The notes: a model not told the origin generated them from the sequence alone. Positions 16,322 through 24,530 are shown, numbered from the stretch's first letter. The stretch is 44,937 bases of DNA from Gammaproteobacteria bacterium (GCA_022600515.1 JAHZKG010000083.1:1-44937), one strand, 5' to 3'. A program made the numbers and translations.

Positions 16322-17080
16322 TTAGGGACGAAAGCTATTGTCGTCTTCGCATTGCTCATCCATCGTCGCACCTAAAACCGCTGCGATACTCAGTAAAAAC
16401 GACGAAGCAACGCCTAGAGGGTACTCAATAGCCAGAGGTAAATAATCAGAACAAGCCCATTCACTGCTGGTTACTTCAGTGGTTTCAGCAGCTTCAGCTT
16501 TTTCGGCATGCATTTTAGCAGCCCACTCGACTGCTTTCTTTTTTATCTCACTCCTTCTGTCGGCTTTTTCCTGACGAAGCCCTTCTTCAAGTGTTTGATT
16601 TGGTTCTAAGCGGCTTTCTATTGCCTGGGTTATTAAAACACTTATCCCGGCCCCTGCGCCTTGAAGTTTTTCTTCTTGCTCTGTTGGTGCTGCTTTAGCA
16701 ATGTCTATATCAAATGATGTTTTAAGCCACTTCTGAAATCGTTGATAACAACGCTTAATAAAATCGCTGTGTGTTGTTATTACTGGATCAGCAAGTGCTG
16801 TATCAAAAGCGCACGTGATGCTTTTTGACAAGCGGTTCGCACCACGTAAACTTTTTTTGCTATTAGAATAGGTATTAAAAGCTAGATCTAAATCTTGTAT
16901 TAAGGCACCGACCACTTCCGCAACCGCTGTATACTCAGGCTTTTGATTAACGTGATAAATAATATCATCATGTTGTCCCTCATAACGCAAATCGCCCTTT
17001 GCTTGCTCCTGTAACCACTCATGGTATTTTTTTAGAGACTGGCATAATTCACGCCCTTTCTTCAGTTCTTCAGATATCAT
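16322..17080 (-). CDS. Unknown protein with helical body and C-terminal hydrophobic segment
   Basis: A protein of 252 residues that I do not recognise. The N-terminal two thirds are charged and helical (EELKKGRELCQSLKKYHEWL, GLRQEKADRRSEIKKKAVEW), with coiled-coil-like heptads near residues 165-205. A hydrophobic stretch, YPLGVASSFLLSIAAVLGA, lies close to the end and is followed by the acidic tail TMDEQCEDDNSF. That layout, soluble helices, one late membrane segment and a short polar tail, is seen in some Dot/Icm substrates, but this is inference. I start at the second ATG because GGGGGA lies 6 nt before it; the first ATG, 18 nt upstream, has no good site. Confidence 0.65.
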   Translation of the reverse strand: MISEELKKGRELCQSLKKYHEWLQEQAKGDLRYEGQHDDIIYHVNQKPEYTAVAEVVGALIQDLDLAFNTYSNSKKSLRGANRLSKSITCAFDTALADPVITTHSDFIKRCYQRFQKWLKTSFDIDIAKAAPTEQEEKLQGAGAGISVLITQAIESRLEPNQTLEEGLRQEKADRRSEIKKKAVEWAAKMHAEKAEAAETTEVTSSEWACSDYLPLAIEYPLGVASSFLLSIAAVLGATMDEQCEDDNSFRP

Positions 17081-17142
17081 AACATCCCCCACGAGCATAA
17101 CCCGACATATATATTTAAATATAGCGCATCAAGGGATTTTTT

Positions 17143-17571
17143 CTACCTGTTTCCTTCTGCTTCTTGACAGGCATGACACCAACCATAAATCGTTAAGGCA
17201 TGACTGGTCATTTTAAACTGCTCACGCTTTGCAATCATCGCTTGGCGTTCTTCAATAATATCGTCTGTAAATTCAGATACTTTGCGGCATTTCACACAAA
17301 TTAAGTGGTCGTGATGCTCCCCTTCACTCAACTCAAATACAGAATGTCCGCCTTCAAAATTATGGCGGTAGACCAAGCCTGCAGCTTCAAACTGAGTGAG
17401 CACACGATAAACCGTCGCAAGGCTTACTTCTTCTCCCATATCAACCAGTGCGCGATAAATATCTTCTGCACTTAAATGCCGTACTTCAGATTTCTCTAAA
17501 ATATGCAGTACTTTGACACGAGGTAACGTGATTTTTAAGCCCACGCTTTTTAACTGCTGACTTTCTCCCAC
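17143..17571 (-). CDS. fur: Ferric uptake regulator Fur
   Basis: An iron-responsive repressor of 142 residues. The winged helix has GLKITLPRVKVLHIL and LATVYRVLTQF; the metal sites are in HHDHLICVKC (H86, H87, H89, C92, C95) and a second CxxC, C132/C135, near the C terminus. I choose a GTG start (product begins MGESQQLKSVGLKITLPR) because AGGAG lies 7-8 nt upstream and the length then matches other Fur proteins. The in-frame ATG 60 nt upstream would add 20 residues with no counterpart in the family. fur is divergent from bamE, as in Pseudomonas and other gammaproteobacteria. Confidence 0.93.
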   Translation of the reverse strand: MGESQQLKSVGLKITLPRVKVLHILEKSEVRHLSAEDIYRALVDMGEEVSLATVYRVLTQFEAAGLVYRHNFEGGHSVFELSEGEHHDHLICVKCRKVSEFTDDIIEERQAMIAKREQFKMTSHALTIYGWCHACQEAEGNR

Positions 17572-17672
17572 AAAAACATCTCCTGAGGTAACGCGCGTTC
17601 GACAAGCCGCGCCAAGCTCGTTATACTTCAATCGCAGATAGTATGGCTAATTTTTTCATGACAGGCAAAAAT

Positions 17673-17984
17673 ATGCGAACCTTTTTTAAGCTTTTAAGCA
17701 TCCCGTTTCTTATTTTATCACTTGCGCACTGCGCGTCACATGATTTCACTAAACGGACAGTCCAGCAAGGTAACTTATTACCCGAGAATAAAGTAAAGCA
17801 GCTTAAACCCGGCATGAGTAAAGAAGCCGTTGCTATTTTAATGGGTACAAGCCTACTGAGCCCAACGTTTGATAACGACCGTTGGGATTATGCCTATACC
17901 TTGCGAAAAGGCAGCGGTTCAGATGCTATGCGTCATTTGAGTTTGTATTTTGCCAACAACCACGTCACTCGCATTCAAACTTAA
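17673..17984 (+). CDS. bamE: Outer membrane assembly lipoprotein BamE (SmpA/OmlA)
   Basis: A small lipoprotein of 103 residues. The signal peptide MRTFFKLLSIPFLILSLAHC ends at lipobox Cys20. The mature part shows the BamE pattern: QQGNLLPENKVKQLKPGMSK, VAILMGTSLLSPTFDNDRWDY and YTLRKG, which matches the Bam complex subunit that helps insert beta-barrel proteins. I start at the third Met because it directly precedes the signal peptide; an earlier ATG 30 nt upstream would add ten residues. It ends with TRIQT, encoded inside a perfect 40-bp palindrome shared with the convergent rnfH, whose stop is 2 nt away. Confidence 0.93.
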   Translation: MRTFFKLLSIPFLILSLAHCASHDFTKRTVQQGNLLPENKVKQLKPGMSKEAVAILMGTSLLSPTFDNDRWDYAYTLRKGSGSDAMRHLSLYFANNHVTRIQT

Positions 17985-18005
17985 GCTTAAGTTTGAATGC
18001 GAGTG
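17966..18005. terminator. Perfect 40-bp palindrome spanning both convergent gene ends
   Basis: Left arm CACTCGCATTCAAACTTAAG is followed immediately by its exact reverse complement. It holds the last codons and stop of bamE on one strand and of rnfH on the other, so both proteins end ...TRIQT. In RNA each transcript could fold a 20-bp hairpin over its own stop codon, which may act as a bidirectional terminator or as protection against 3' exonucleases. There is no strong T-run on either side, so classic intrinsic termination is uncertain. Confidence 0.75.
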
Positions 18006-18268
18006 CTTTTAGCCCGTTTTCGACGCTTTTCTTTCGGATCACCTAAAAGTGGCCGATACAATGCCACCCTATCTCCTGCTTGCAGCAGCCTGTCTTTCTC
18101 GACAGGCTTTGAAAAAATACCTACGGGTAAATTCAGTGCATTCGGATAACGTAAAAACACGCCTGATACATCTAAGACATCAGCAACCGTCATGCCTGAC
18201 GCTAATATATGGGTTGTGTGCCACATATTTTCTTTATCCGGCACATAAACCACTTCAACCTGCGCCAT
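17987..18268 (-). CDS. rnfH: RnfH family protein (ubiquitin-like fold, RatB)
   Basis: A protein of 93 residues of the UPF0125/RnfH family: AQVEVVYVPDKENMW at the start, MTVADVLDVSGVF, and GIFSKPVEKDRLLQAGDRVALYRPLLGDPKEKRRKRA, the last part being the most conserved. It has a beta-grasp fold and is found next to ratA in most gammaproteobacteria; its function is poorly understood. I start at the ATG of MAQVEVVY rather than 30 nt upstream because it matches family starts; this ATG lies inside the end of ratA (14-bp overlap), so translation is coupled. The C-terminal TRIQT comes from the palindrome shared with bamE. Confidence 0.92.
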   Translation of the reverse strand: MAQVEVVYVPDKENMWHTTHILASGMTVADVLDVSGVFLRYPNALNLPVGIFSKPVEKDRLLQAGDRVALYRPLLGDPKEKRRKRAKSTRIQT

Positions 18269-18689
18269 ATAAAGCCTCGGCTCGCTCACAAAAAGCATCT
18301 ACCATTTTATCCGTCACTTGCTCAAACACAGGACCTAGCAATAAAGACATCATCTTTCCTGAAAACTCAAACTCTAAATCAAGTGAAATAACAGACCCTG
18401 CATCCGTTGCATCAAACCGCCAAAAACCGCCAAGATGACTAAAAGGCCCATCAACCAAACGCAATTCAATCATTTTATCTGCTTGCAAATGATTTCGTGT
18501 CGTAAATGATTTTGTCATGCCTGCCGCTTCAACCTCAAGCGTCGCTTCCACGATATTTTCATCACGAGAATGCACGACGCCTTTAGAAAAATAAGGTAAA
18601 AATTCATGGTACGCTTCAATATCATCAACAAGCGCATACATTTGCTCGCATGAAAAGTTTGTTTCTCGTGCACGTTTTACAACTGTCAT
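18255..18689 (-). CDS. ratA: RatA/Coq10-like START-domain protein
   Basis: A polyketide-cyclase/START-fold protein of 144 residues. Landmarks are YALVDDIEAYHEFLPYF, LEVEAAGMTKSFTTRN, VDGPFSHLGGFWRF and EFEFSGKMMSLLLGPVF, typical of E. coli RatA (YfjG) and bacterial Coq10-like proteins. RatA was described to bind 50S subunits and block subunit joining; Coq10 homologues bind ubiquinone. Its start codon overlaps the stop of the upstream esterase by one base (TAATG), and rnfH begins within its 3' end. The smpB gene usually found divergently nearby is absent. Confidence 0.92.
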   Translation of the reverse strand: MTVVKRARETNFSCEQMYALVDDIEAYHEFLPYFSKGVVHSRDENIVEATLEVEAAGMTKSFTTRNHLQADKMIELRLVDGPFSHLGGFWRFDATDAGSVISLDLEFEFSGKMMSLLLGPVFEQVTDKMVDAFCERAEALYGAG

Positions 18690-19360
18690 TATATCTCTCC
18701 TGCTACAGACTGAATCACTGTCATCTGCTGTTCAAACCAAACGCCCAATGCTTGCACTTCTTCAAGGCACACAGAGTGCTCCATGGGATAATCTCGAACG
18801 GTTAGCGCATCAAAGCCTTGATCACGTAACCACGTTACACTTATCTCAGTCCAAGCAGGCAAGAGTATTTGATCATGCACGCCTGATGCAATAAACATAG
18901 GGGTTTTTCTATTGAGTTTTGGCTTGCACTCAGATGCCAAAGGCAAATAAGCCGATAAGACAATAACGCCGCCCAATGCAAGCTCTGTGTGCAACGCCGT
19001 GAACAAAGCCATTGCGCCACCTTGCGAAAAACCAGCCAAAAAAATAGTTTCTGGTGAAAATCCATCGGCTATTTGTGTTTGAATTGCCGCAAGAATAATT
19101 TGCTTAGATGCTAAAATGCCGGGTTTATCTTCTTTGTCTTCCAGCGTAAATCCTTTCACATCATACCAAGCAGGCATCACCATGCCTTGATTAAACGTAA
19201 CGGGCCGAGTGGGGGCATCCAACGCAACATGACGCACGGGCACATTCAACGGCAATTGCTTTGCAAGGCCTGTCATATCATCAGCACTTGCCCCTAAACC
19301 ATGCATCCAGATGATACAGGCTTGAGCCTTTTGTTTTGGCTCAATCACAGTGGTATTCAA
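18689..19360 (-). CDS. Carboxylesterase/phospholipase family alpha/beta hydrolase
   Basis: A 223-residue hydrolase of the acyl-protein thioesterase/carboxylesterase family. The N-terminal IIWMHGLGASADDM is the oxyanion-hole strand. The catalytic triad is visible: Ser112 in GFSQGGAM, Asp163 in GVHDQILLP and His195 in YPMEHSVC. Family members hydrolyse short acyl esters or thioesters in the cytoplasm. There is no signal peptide. It is translated just ahead of ratA, with overlapping stop and start codons. Confidence 0.92.
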   Translation of the reverse strand: MNTTVIEPKQKAQACIIWMHGLGASADDMTGLAKQLPLNVPVRHVALDAPTRPVTFNQGMVMPAWYDVKGFTLEDKEDKPGILASKQIILAAIQTQIADGFSPETIFLAGFSQGGAMALFTALHTELALGGVIVLSAYLPLASECKPKLNRKTPMFIASGVHDQILLPAWTEISVTWLRDQGFDALTVRDYPMEHSVCLEEVQALGVWFEQQMTVIQSVAGEI

Positions 19361-19523
19361 TAGACGACTCCATACAAAAAAAACGATTATCCCGAATAAG
19401 CCGCGTCATAGCAACTATCGCCAGCATCAATGCAAGCAGCACGAGCCTCGCCCTGAACCTGAAAGAAAAATTATGAATTAGAGCTATAATTAATCAACAA
19501 GAAGATTTTACAGGTGAATCATA

Positions 19524-21254
19524 ATGCCAGCAAAGAGCTTCTCTGAGGCCACACAGAACGAATTTAATTACACGAAGCGAACCACAAGACAGGTGGGCAA
19601 TACACTCGATGAAGCGACACATAATAATGATAAAACCTCAGACTTAATTGATAGCGCGAGGACGAACCTAATACAATTATACCGTACTTGTGACAGCCGA
19701 GAAAAACAAGAAACCATTCGAAAGCAAGGCGCCAAATTAGACTCTCTAAAGCCGATTACAATTCCCATGGAAGACGGTACTTCAGCAACCTATTACTCAA
19801 TTGCTGATAATGCTGGCGGCGTAACGGAAAAGACATGTTTAATCAGTGAAGAACGTTTACAAAAGACTCTCACAAAGTTAGCGAACGCAGAGGATTTTAC
19901 GGCGCTAGAACAGAATAAAATTCAAATGAATGCCATTTTGAAGCACCCTAAAGCAGGAAAAGATACCGAAGTACAAAGAGAAGCCATCGGGTTAAAAATG
20001 GCTCGAATATTAGAATTTCCGCAAGTGACTGGTAGCACCTTGGTTTCCCATGATACGGGCTCTGGCCGCCATCCTTGTTTATTTGTTCCTTTTGCGGAAA
20101 ACATGGAGCTTTTAACTGACTCCATTGATAGCCCTGAAACCATGCATGGACGATTAGAAAAAGAGAAAATGGAGGGCGTTGAAGATTTTGGTAAATACAG
20201 CGCATACTTTATGCTCTGCGGTGATCCTGATTTTATAGGAAAAAATGGTCAAAATAAGGGGTTAGTAAAAGGAGAAAAGGGGGGTAAGCAGCTTTATATT
20301 TTTGACCAAGTATTCATGAAAGAGAGTAACTTTGGCATGGATGGCGCGCTTAATATAACTCCGACAAATCCTCTCGCTAAAATGCCCGGCAGTTCACGTC
20401 ACTATATGGGTAGAAATAAATCAGTGATAAATGACTCAAGCTATGAAGAGAAGGTCAAAGGGGCTATACATGTCTTGAAAAAGGAAGATGAGATGAGAGG
20501 TATGTTTAACGACATTGCCAAAGCAAATGAGGAGGCCCAAGGCAACCCTACTGTCCGTCAGTTAAGAAGTGATGCTGCATCATGCCGTAGAAGCTTTGAT
20601 GCACGTGTTGAAAATGTCAAAGCATTATTTCCTCCGGTTACACTCAAAGGAGAGCCCAAGCGCATTGATGAGTTATTAGATAAGCCAGGAAAATTAGATC
20701 TTGTAACCAAAGCAATGGTCACAAATCAGCTGTTAAGTGAACCTCAGGGTGCTGATGCATCAGGTAAACCTTACAGAGCGCCATTTTTTAGCACCCCCTC
20801 AACAAAAGTGAGCGGCATTTCGTTCATGGAGGATGGGGGGGTTAAAATTAATTTTAGTAGACGACTTGGTACGCCGCTCTCAGAAAATAAGAAGACTACT
20901 TTAAGTAAGCATGGTTTTGTTGTGTCGCCCGATGGACAATCCGCTACGATTTCTGAACAAGAACTTTTACAATTAAATGAGTCTGCTTCAGGGCCTGCTG
21001 CCAATGCAGCTAAAGCCTCCAGCGCTTCCGCAGCATCCGGAGCCCGACCGGATTCTCCGAGGGGCGTAGAGTCTCTGTCAGAAGCACCTAAAATCGTATT
21101 AAGTGGACCTGGTCAAGGCATGTCGGGCGATCCAGCAGATGCCATCCATGACTATGGACAAAGTTTAGAGGCCTCAAGCAAAGAAACCATACGCGGCCCC
21201 GAAGAAAGTCTTGATCAGCATCAAAAGACTAAACCAAATGAGCCTTCCAAATGA
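19524..21254 (+). CDS. Candidate effector with a kinase-like core
   Basis: A large, soluble protein of 576 residues without signal peptide. I do not recognise a named family. Residues about 150-265 look like a compact kinase fold of the HipA/PI-kinase type: an EAIGLKMARILEFP helix, LFVPFAENMELL as a hinge-like strand, then GDPDFIGKN (D236-x4-N241, the spacing of HipA and PI3/4-kinase catalytic loops) and LYIFDQVF with D261 as the metal-binding Asp. Residues 485-576 are disordered, rich in Ala, Ser, Pro and Glu (AANAAKASSASAASGA, RGPEESLDQHQKTK), typical of a translocation tail. AGGTG precedes the ATG by 8 nt. A TATAAT about 35 nt upstream may be its -10. Confidence 0.7.
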   Translation: MPAKSFSEATQNEFNYTKRTTRQVGNTLDEATHNNDKTSDLIDSARTNLIQLYRTCDSREKQETIRKQGAKLDSLKPITIPMEDGTSATYYSIADNAGGVTEKTCLISEERLQKTLTKLANAEDFTALEQNKIQMNAILKHPKAGKDTEVQREAIGLKMARILEFPQVTGSTLVSHDTGSGRHPCLFVPFAENMELLTDSIDSPETMHGRLEKEKMEGVEDFGKYSAYFMLCGDPDFIGKNGQNKGLVKGEKGGKQLYIFDQVFMKESNFGMDGALNITPTNPLAKMPGSSRHYMGRNKSVINDSSYEEKVKGAIHVLKKEDEMRGMFNDIAKANEEAQGNPTVRQLRSDAASCRRSFDARVENVKALFPPVTLKGEPKRIDELLDKPGKLDLVTKAMVTNQLLSEPQGADASGKPYRAPFFSTPSTKVSGISFMEDGGVKINFSRRLGTPLSENKKTTLSKHGFVVSPDGQSATISEQELLQLNESASGPAANAAKASSASAASGARPDSPRGVESLSEAPKIVLSGPGQGMSGDPADAIHDYGQSLEASSKETIRGPEESLDQHQKTKPNEPSK

Positions 21255-21490
21255 ATGATTGACACAGCTCCAGAGAGAGTATGCAAAACAAAAGCACTGC
21301 GTGTTATGATTGGAATTCAAGTAAAGCAATCAACAGCTCAAGACAAATCCCCAGAGTGTGTAGGTAGGCCGCTCAATGCAGTCAGTACTCTTTTTTTACC
21401 CTCCCCTTTTTTTATATTAGAGTGTGTTGCTGAGATGCTGGCCTTATGCAATAACCTGCTTTACGTTATACTATAAAATACAATCTATTC

Positions 21491-21643
21491 ATGAGCATTA
21501 TGAGCATGCACCGATTTATTTTAAGTGTTTTTTTACTCAGCCTTTTAACCGCTTGCGGACAAAAAGGTGAGTTATTCCTTCCGGATAAAAATATCAAACA
21601 TACAACCACTGGACAACAAAAACATGGCACTTCAATTTACTAA
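21491..21643 (+). CDS. lptM: Small lipoprotein LptM (YifL)
   Basis: A 50-residue lipoprotein precursor: short positive start, hydrophobic FILSVFLLSLLTAC with lipobox Cys22, then GQKGELFLPDKN, which matches the conserved C-G-x-K-G-x-L-x-x-P of LptM/YifL. LptM helps the outer membrane LPS translocon LptD mature. Three closely spaced ATG codons (residues 1, 4, 6) could start translation. Its 3' end overlaps the dapF start by 20 bp in another frame. The lptM-dapF order is the standard one in gammaproteobacteria. Confidence 0.88.
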   Translation: MSIMSMHRFILSVFLLSLLTACGQKGELFLPDKNIKHTTTGQQKHGTSIY

Positions 21644-22406
21644 AATGCATGGCCTTGGCAATGACTTTATGGTGATTGATGCCATTAATCAATCCATTCA
21701 ATGCTCAGCGAAGCAAATTAAACAGCTCAGCTGCCGTCATACAGGGATTGGATTTGATCAATGCTTGGTTCTTGAAAAAAGTGACCGTCCGGGTATTGAT
21801 TTTTTCTATCGCATTTTTAATGCCGATGGCAGTACTGTGGGGCAATGTGGCAATGGCGCACGATGCCTTGCACGCTTTATTCAGCATTATGGCTTTTCAT
21901 CGAAAACCAGCTTAACCGTTGCAACCACAACAACTGAGCTGCAACTTCATCTGAATTCAGATCAGACCGTCACGGTCGACATGGGCACCCCCGTGTGGGC
22001 ACCTAACCCTGAAATCAAACCAGGGCTTACCATGCACGCACTCACCATCGGCAATCCGCATGTTGTGATACCGGTTGATGACATTTATGCTGCCCCAATT
22101 AAAACCCTTGGCCCCGAAATTGAAACCCATATGTTATTCCCAGAACAAACCAATGTTGGCTTTGCTGAATTTAAAGCACCTAACCATATTCAATTACGCG
22201 TGCACGAACGCGGTGCGGGTGAAACAAATGCTTGTGGCAGCGGCGCTGTTGCAGCGGCCGCCGTTGGTCGACGGTTTTATGACTTAGATAAAATCATTCG
22301 CGTCAGCTTACCCGGTGGTGACTTAACCGTTGAGTGGCCTGACATGGCGGACACCATCAAACTCACAGGCCCTGCTACTTTTATATATGAAGGCAAGCTG
22401 CTTTAA
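21624..22406 (+). CDS. dapF: Diaminopimelate epimerase
   Basis: An enzyme of 260 residues converting LL- to meso-diaminopimelate for lysine and peptidoglycan. It starts MALQFTKMHGLGNDF and carries both catalytic cysteines: C75 in GQCGNGARC and C204 in TNACGSGAVA. The start is inside lptM; an upstream in-frame GTG would add 19 residues with no family counterpart and is rejected. The stop lies 4 bp into the convergent acyltransferase gene's end, the two stop codons sharing bases. Confidence 0.96.
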   Translation: MALQFTKMHGLGNDFMVIDAINQSIQCSAKQIKQLSCRHTGIGFDQCLVLEKSDRPGIDFFYRIFNADGSTVGQCGNGARCLARFIQHYGFSSKTSLTVATTTTELQLHLNSDQTVTVDMGTPVWAPNPEIKPGLTMHALTIGNPHVVIPVDDIYAAPIKTLGPEIETHMLFPEQTNVGFAEFKAPNHIQLRVHERGAGETNACGSGAVAAAAVGRRFYDLDKIIRVSLPGGDLTVEWPDMADTIKLTGPATFIYEGKLL

Positions 22407-23245
22407 AGCTTCCAGCGGCGGTGCATCCACCACCACTGCTCAGGATGAGCACGAATAATGCGCTCTAGCGCGCGGTTGTATCCACAGGTATTTTCATAAA
22501 TCGCCGCATGATTTCCTTCATGCTCCGCCCAATAAATAGGCTCATGAAACTCAAGCACATGCTGGCCATTGAGTTTTCGGTAGCTTGACGCAGGTACAAC
22601 AGGAACCCCTGTGTGGCGTGCAAACGTTGCTAGGCTTCGATACGTTCCTGCCTTTTTTCCAAAAAATTCAGCAGCAATTCCATCTCGATTTTTAATCGAT
22701 GCATGCTGATCAAGTACAAACACCACCGCATGATTTTTATCTAACGCCTCAGTAACATGCTGCAAAGCATTTGCCTTGGTAATCACATGAAGGCCCGCTT
22801 GATAATAGCGGCGAAACAAAACCTGCTCAATCAGCTTGTTGCCTAATTTTCGGCGAATAAAGTGAAATTGACCACTAAATTGTTTGAGTTTTGAAATCCC
22901 TGCAATCGGTGCAAATTCAAAACTTCCAAAATGGCCCGTTAGAATTAAAACGCCTTTGTTTTGAGCGGCTATATCAAGCACTTGCTCATGGCCTTTAACC
23001 TCAACGCGTGACATGAGTTTTTTCTCAGACATCAGGCGCAATTGAAACGTTTCTTTAATCGAGCGTAATAAATGCGAATAAAAGGCTTTGGCTAAATGCC
23101 ATTTCTGATGTGACGTGAGTTGCTCACCAAACACATGGTTAATATTCTCTAAAATCACGCGCTTTCGATACGGCAGGCAGGCCGCTATCAAACGACCGGC
23201 TACTGAAACCGGTAAGGCGTCTATTTGCTGAGATAATTTAGTCAC
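22403..23245 (-). CDS. Lipid A acyltransferase, LpxXL/HtrB type
   Basis: A 280-residue lysophospholipid/lipid A acyltransferase of the HtrB-LpxL family. The catalytic H-x4-E is H105-FGSF-E110 in LTGHFGSFEF, followed by FIRRKLGNKLIEQVLFRRYYQ and the VVFVLDQHA strand with GTYRSLATFARHTGVPVVPA. It closes a cassette with a dedicated acyl carrier protein, hotdog dehydratase and two ketosynthases, which points to transfer of a very long chain from that carrier to lipid A, as rhizobial LpxXL does. The role is inferred from context; the enzyme family is secure. It overlaps the preceding ketosynthase by 8 bp. Confidence 0.85.
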   Translation of the reverse strand: MTKLSQQIDALPVSVAGRLIAACLPYRKRVILENINHVFGEQLTSHQKWHLAKAFYSHLLRSIKETFQLRLMSEKKLMSRVEVKGHEQVLDIAAQNKGVLILTGHFGSFEFAPIAGISKLKQFSGQFHFIRRKLGNKLIEQVLFRRYYQAGLHVITKANALQHVTEALDKNHAVVFVLDQHASIKNRDGIAAEFFGKKAGTYRSLATFARHTGVPVVPASSYRKLNGQHVLEFHEPIYWAEHEGNHAAIYENTCGYNRALERIIRAHPEQWWWMHRRWKL

Positions 23246-24530
23246 AGGCTTTCATCACCAAACTGGTGTTCATGCTACCGAATCCGCGATTTAATAATAA
23301 CGCATGTTTTTTCGCATTATGATTTATTATCCGTGTCTCTTGTGACAAATTTAAATGCTCGCATGTAGCTGCTGCTTGATTAAATCCAGGAAGCCCTGGA
23401 ATTTTTTTTGAGCGCAATGCATAAGTTGCTAGTACGGCGTCCATCACACCTGAGGCGCAGAGCGTATGCCCCATGGCCCATTTAAATCCTGTTACAGGAA
23501 TATTAGCATGTCCTTGAATGACCTGAATGGCCAGTGCTTCACTACTGTCAGATTTTGGATTGCCGTTAGCATGCGCAATAATACATGCCAAATCATCTGA
23601 ATTTAATTGCTGGGCCTCTAATGTATCGGTGATGAGATTACCCAGTAATTCCCCTTCAGTTTGAATAGAAAATAAGCCAGCCGATTCCGTACGCGCAAGG
23701 CCACCGGTTAACTCAACGTAAGGTGTTGCATTACGCGCCGCAACACTTGCTTCTGATTCTAACACTAAGGCCGCAGCACCCTCTGCAAGAATTGTGCCAT
23801 TGTGTGATGCATCAAATGGATTAAGATGCTCAGCACTTAGTAGCCCTAAACGCTCATAATAAAATAAAGCTTGCGCATCAGTGCCGACATCATACGCCAC
23901 CACAACAATACGCTCGGCATCTCCTGCTTGAATAGCATGATAGGCTTCAAGTAACGCTTGCATGCCGCCCGTCGCATGGTTCACAACATTATGGTTAACG
24001 CCTTTAAAGCCATGGCTAATCCCAACATAAGCCAATACGTTATTAGGCAAAATACGTAACAGCCACATCGGATGCACTTCATCCATAAACTGCTGGCCAA
24101 AGGCTTGCATATCCCCTTTGGTTTTTGACATCAAGGGCAAGAAATCATATTGCTGATAATATTTATTGCCAGGCGACCCCACATAGACCCCTGTTTGATC
24201 GTTAAAGGCTTCTAATGCCCCTGTGGATGACAGGCTTTGTTGGTACGGCATGATGTTACTCTGTTCAAGTGCTTGTGTCGCGGCATGAATGCCTAAGACA
24301 TCTTGTCTTGAAATGGCTTTTAATAATTTTCTATCGGGTAACATTTTTCTAGGTTCATAGGTTTTAAGCTCGCCCCCTAATTGATGCGACCAAGAAGAAA
24401 GATTAGCATTTTTAATCGGGGCAATCCCTGTTTCACCGGCTAATACCGCATCCCAGAGTGCATCGGCGCTATGTCCACAAGCACTGACTGCACCAACACC
24501 GGTTACAAACACACGGTTTAAATCACTCAT
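23238..24530 (-). CDS. Beta-ketoacyl synthase without the catalytic Cys (FabF1XL/KS-beta-like)
   Basis: A thiolase-fold ketosynthase of 430 residues. It keeps the second-half catalytic residues, His320 in IIAHANGN and K350/H355 in FKWAMGHT, but at the nucleophile position the motif reads VVNHATGG, with His185 where Cys is expected (ACATG in active enzymes). It therefore should not form the acyl-enzyme and resembles chain-length factor or KS-beta partners of type II polyketide systems. The start overlaps the preceding, fully active ketosynthase by 4 bp (ATGA), so the two proteins are made together and probably form a heterodimer. In the rhizobial C28 cluster two FabF proteins are also adjacent. 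Confidence 0.88.
   Translation of the reverse strand: MSDLNRVFVTGVGAVSACGHSADALWDAVLAGETGIAPIKNANLSSWSHQLGGELKTYEPRKMLPDRKLLKAISRQDVLGIHAATQALEQSNIMPYQQSLSSTGALEAFNDQTGVYVGSPGNKYYQQYDFLPLMSKTKGDMQAFGQQFMDEVHPMWLLRILPNNVLAYVGISHGFKGVNHNVVNHATGGMQALLEAYHAIQAGDAERIVVVAYDVGTDAQALFYYERLGLLSAEHLNPFDASHNGTILAEGAAALVLESEASVAARNATPYVELTGGLARTESAGLFSIQTEGELLGNLITDTLEAQQLNSDDLACIIAHANGNPKSDSSEALAIQVIQGHANIPVTGFKWAMGHTLCASGVMDAVLATYALRSKKIPGLPGFNQAAATCEHLNLSQETRIINHNAKKHALLLNRGFGSMNTSLVMKACD

Noticed and set aside
17572..17631. ATG-started 162-residue version of Fur
   Set aside because: The extra 20 residues have no family counterpart, and a GTG with AGGAG at proper spacing gives the normal 142-residue protein.
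19380..19470. Short cysteine-containing frame on the minus strand (CIDAGDSCYDAAYSG)
   Set aside because: Only about 22 codons, no start codon; possibly a remnant, but not supportable.
21255..21476. 73-codon reading frame directly after the kinase-like gene
   Set aside because: It starts at the base after the previous stop with no ribosome binding site and has no protein-like pattern; the 236-nt gap is better read as untranslated sequence.
21567..21623. Upstream GTG start for dapF
   Set aside because: It lies inside lptM in another frame and adds 19 unconserved residues before MALQFTKMHGLGNDF.
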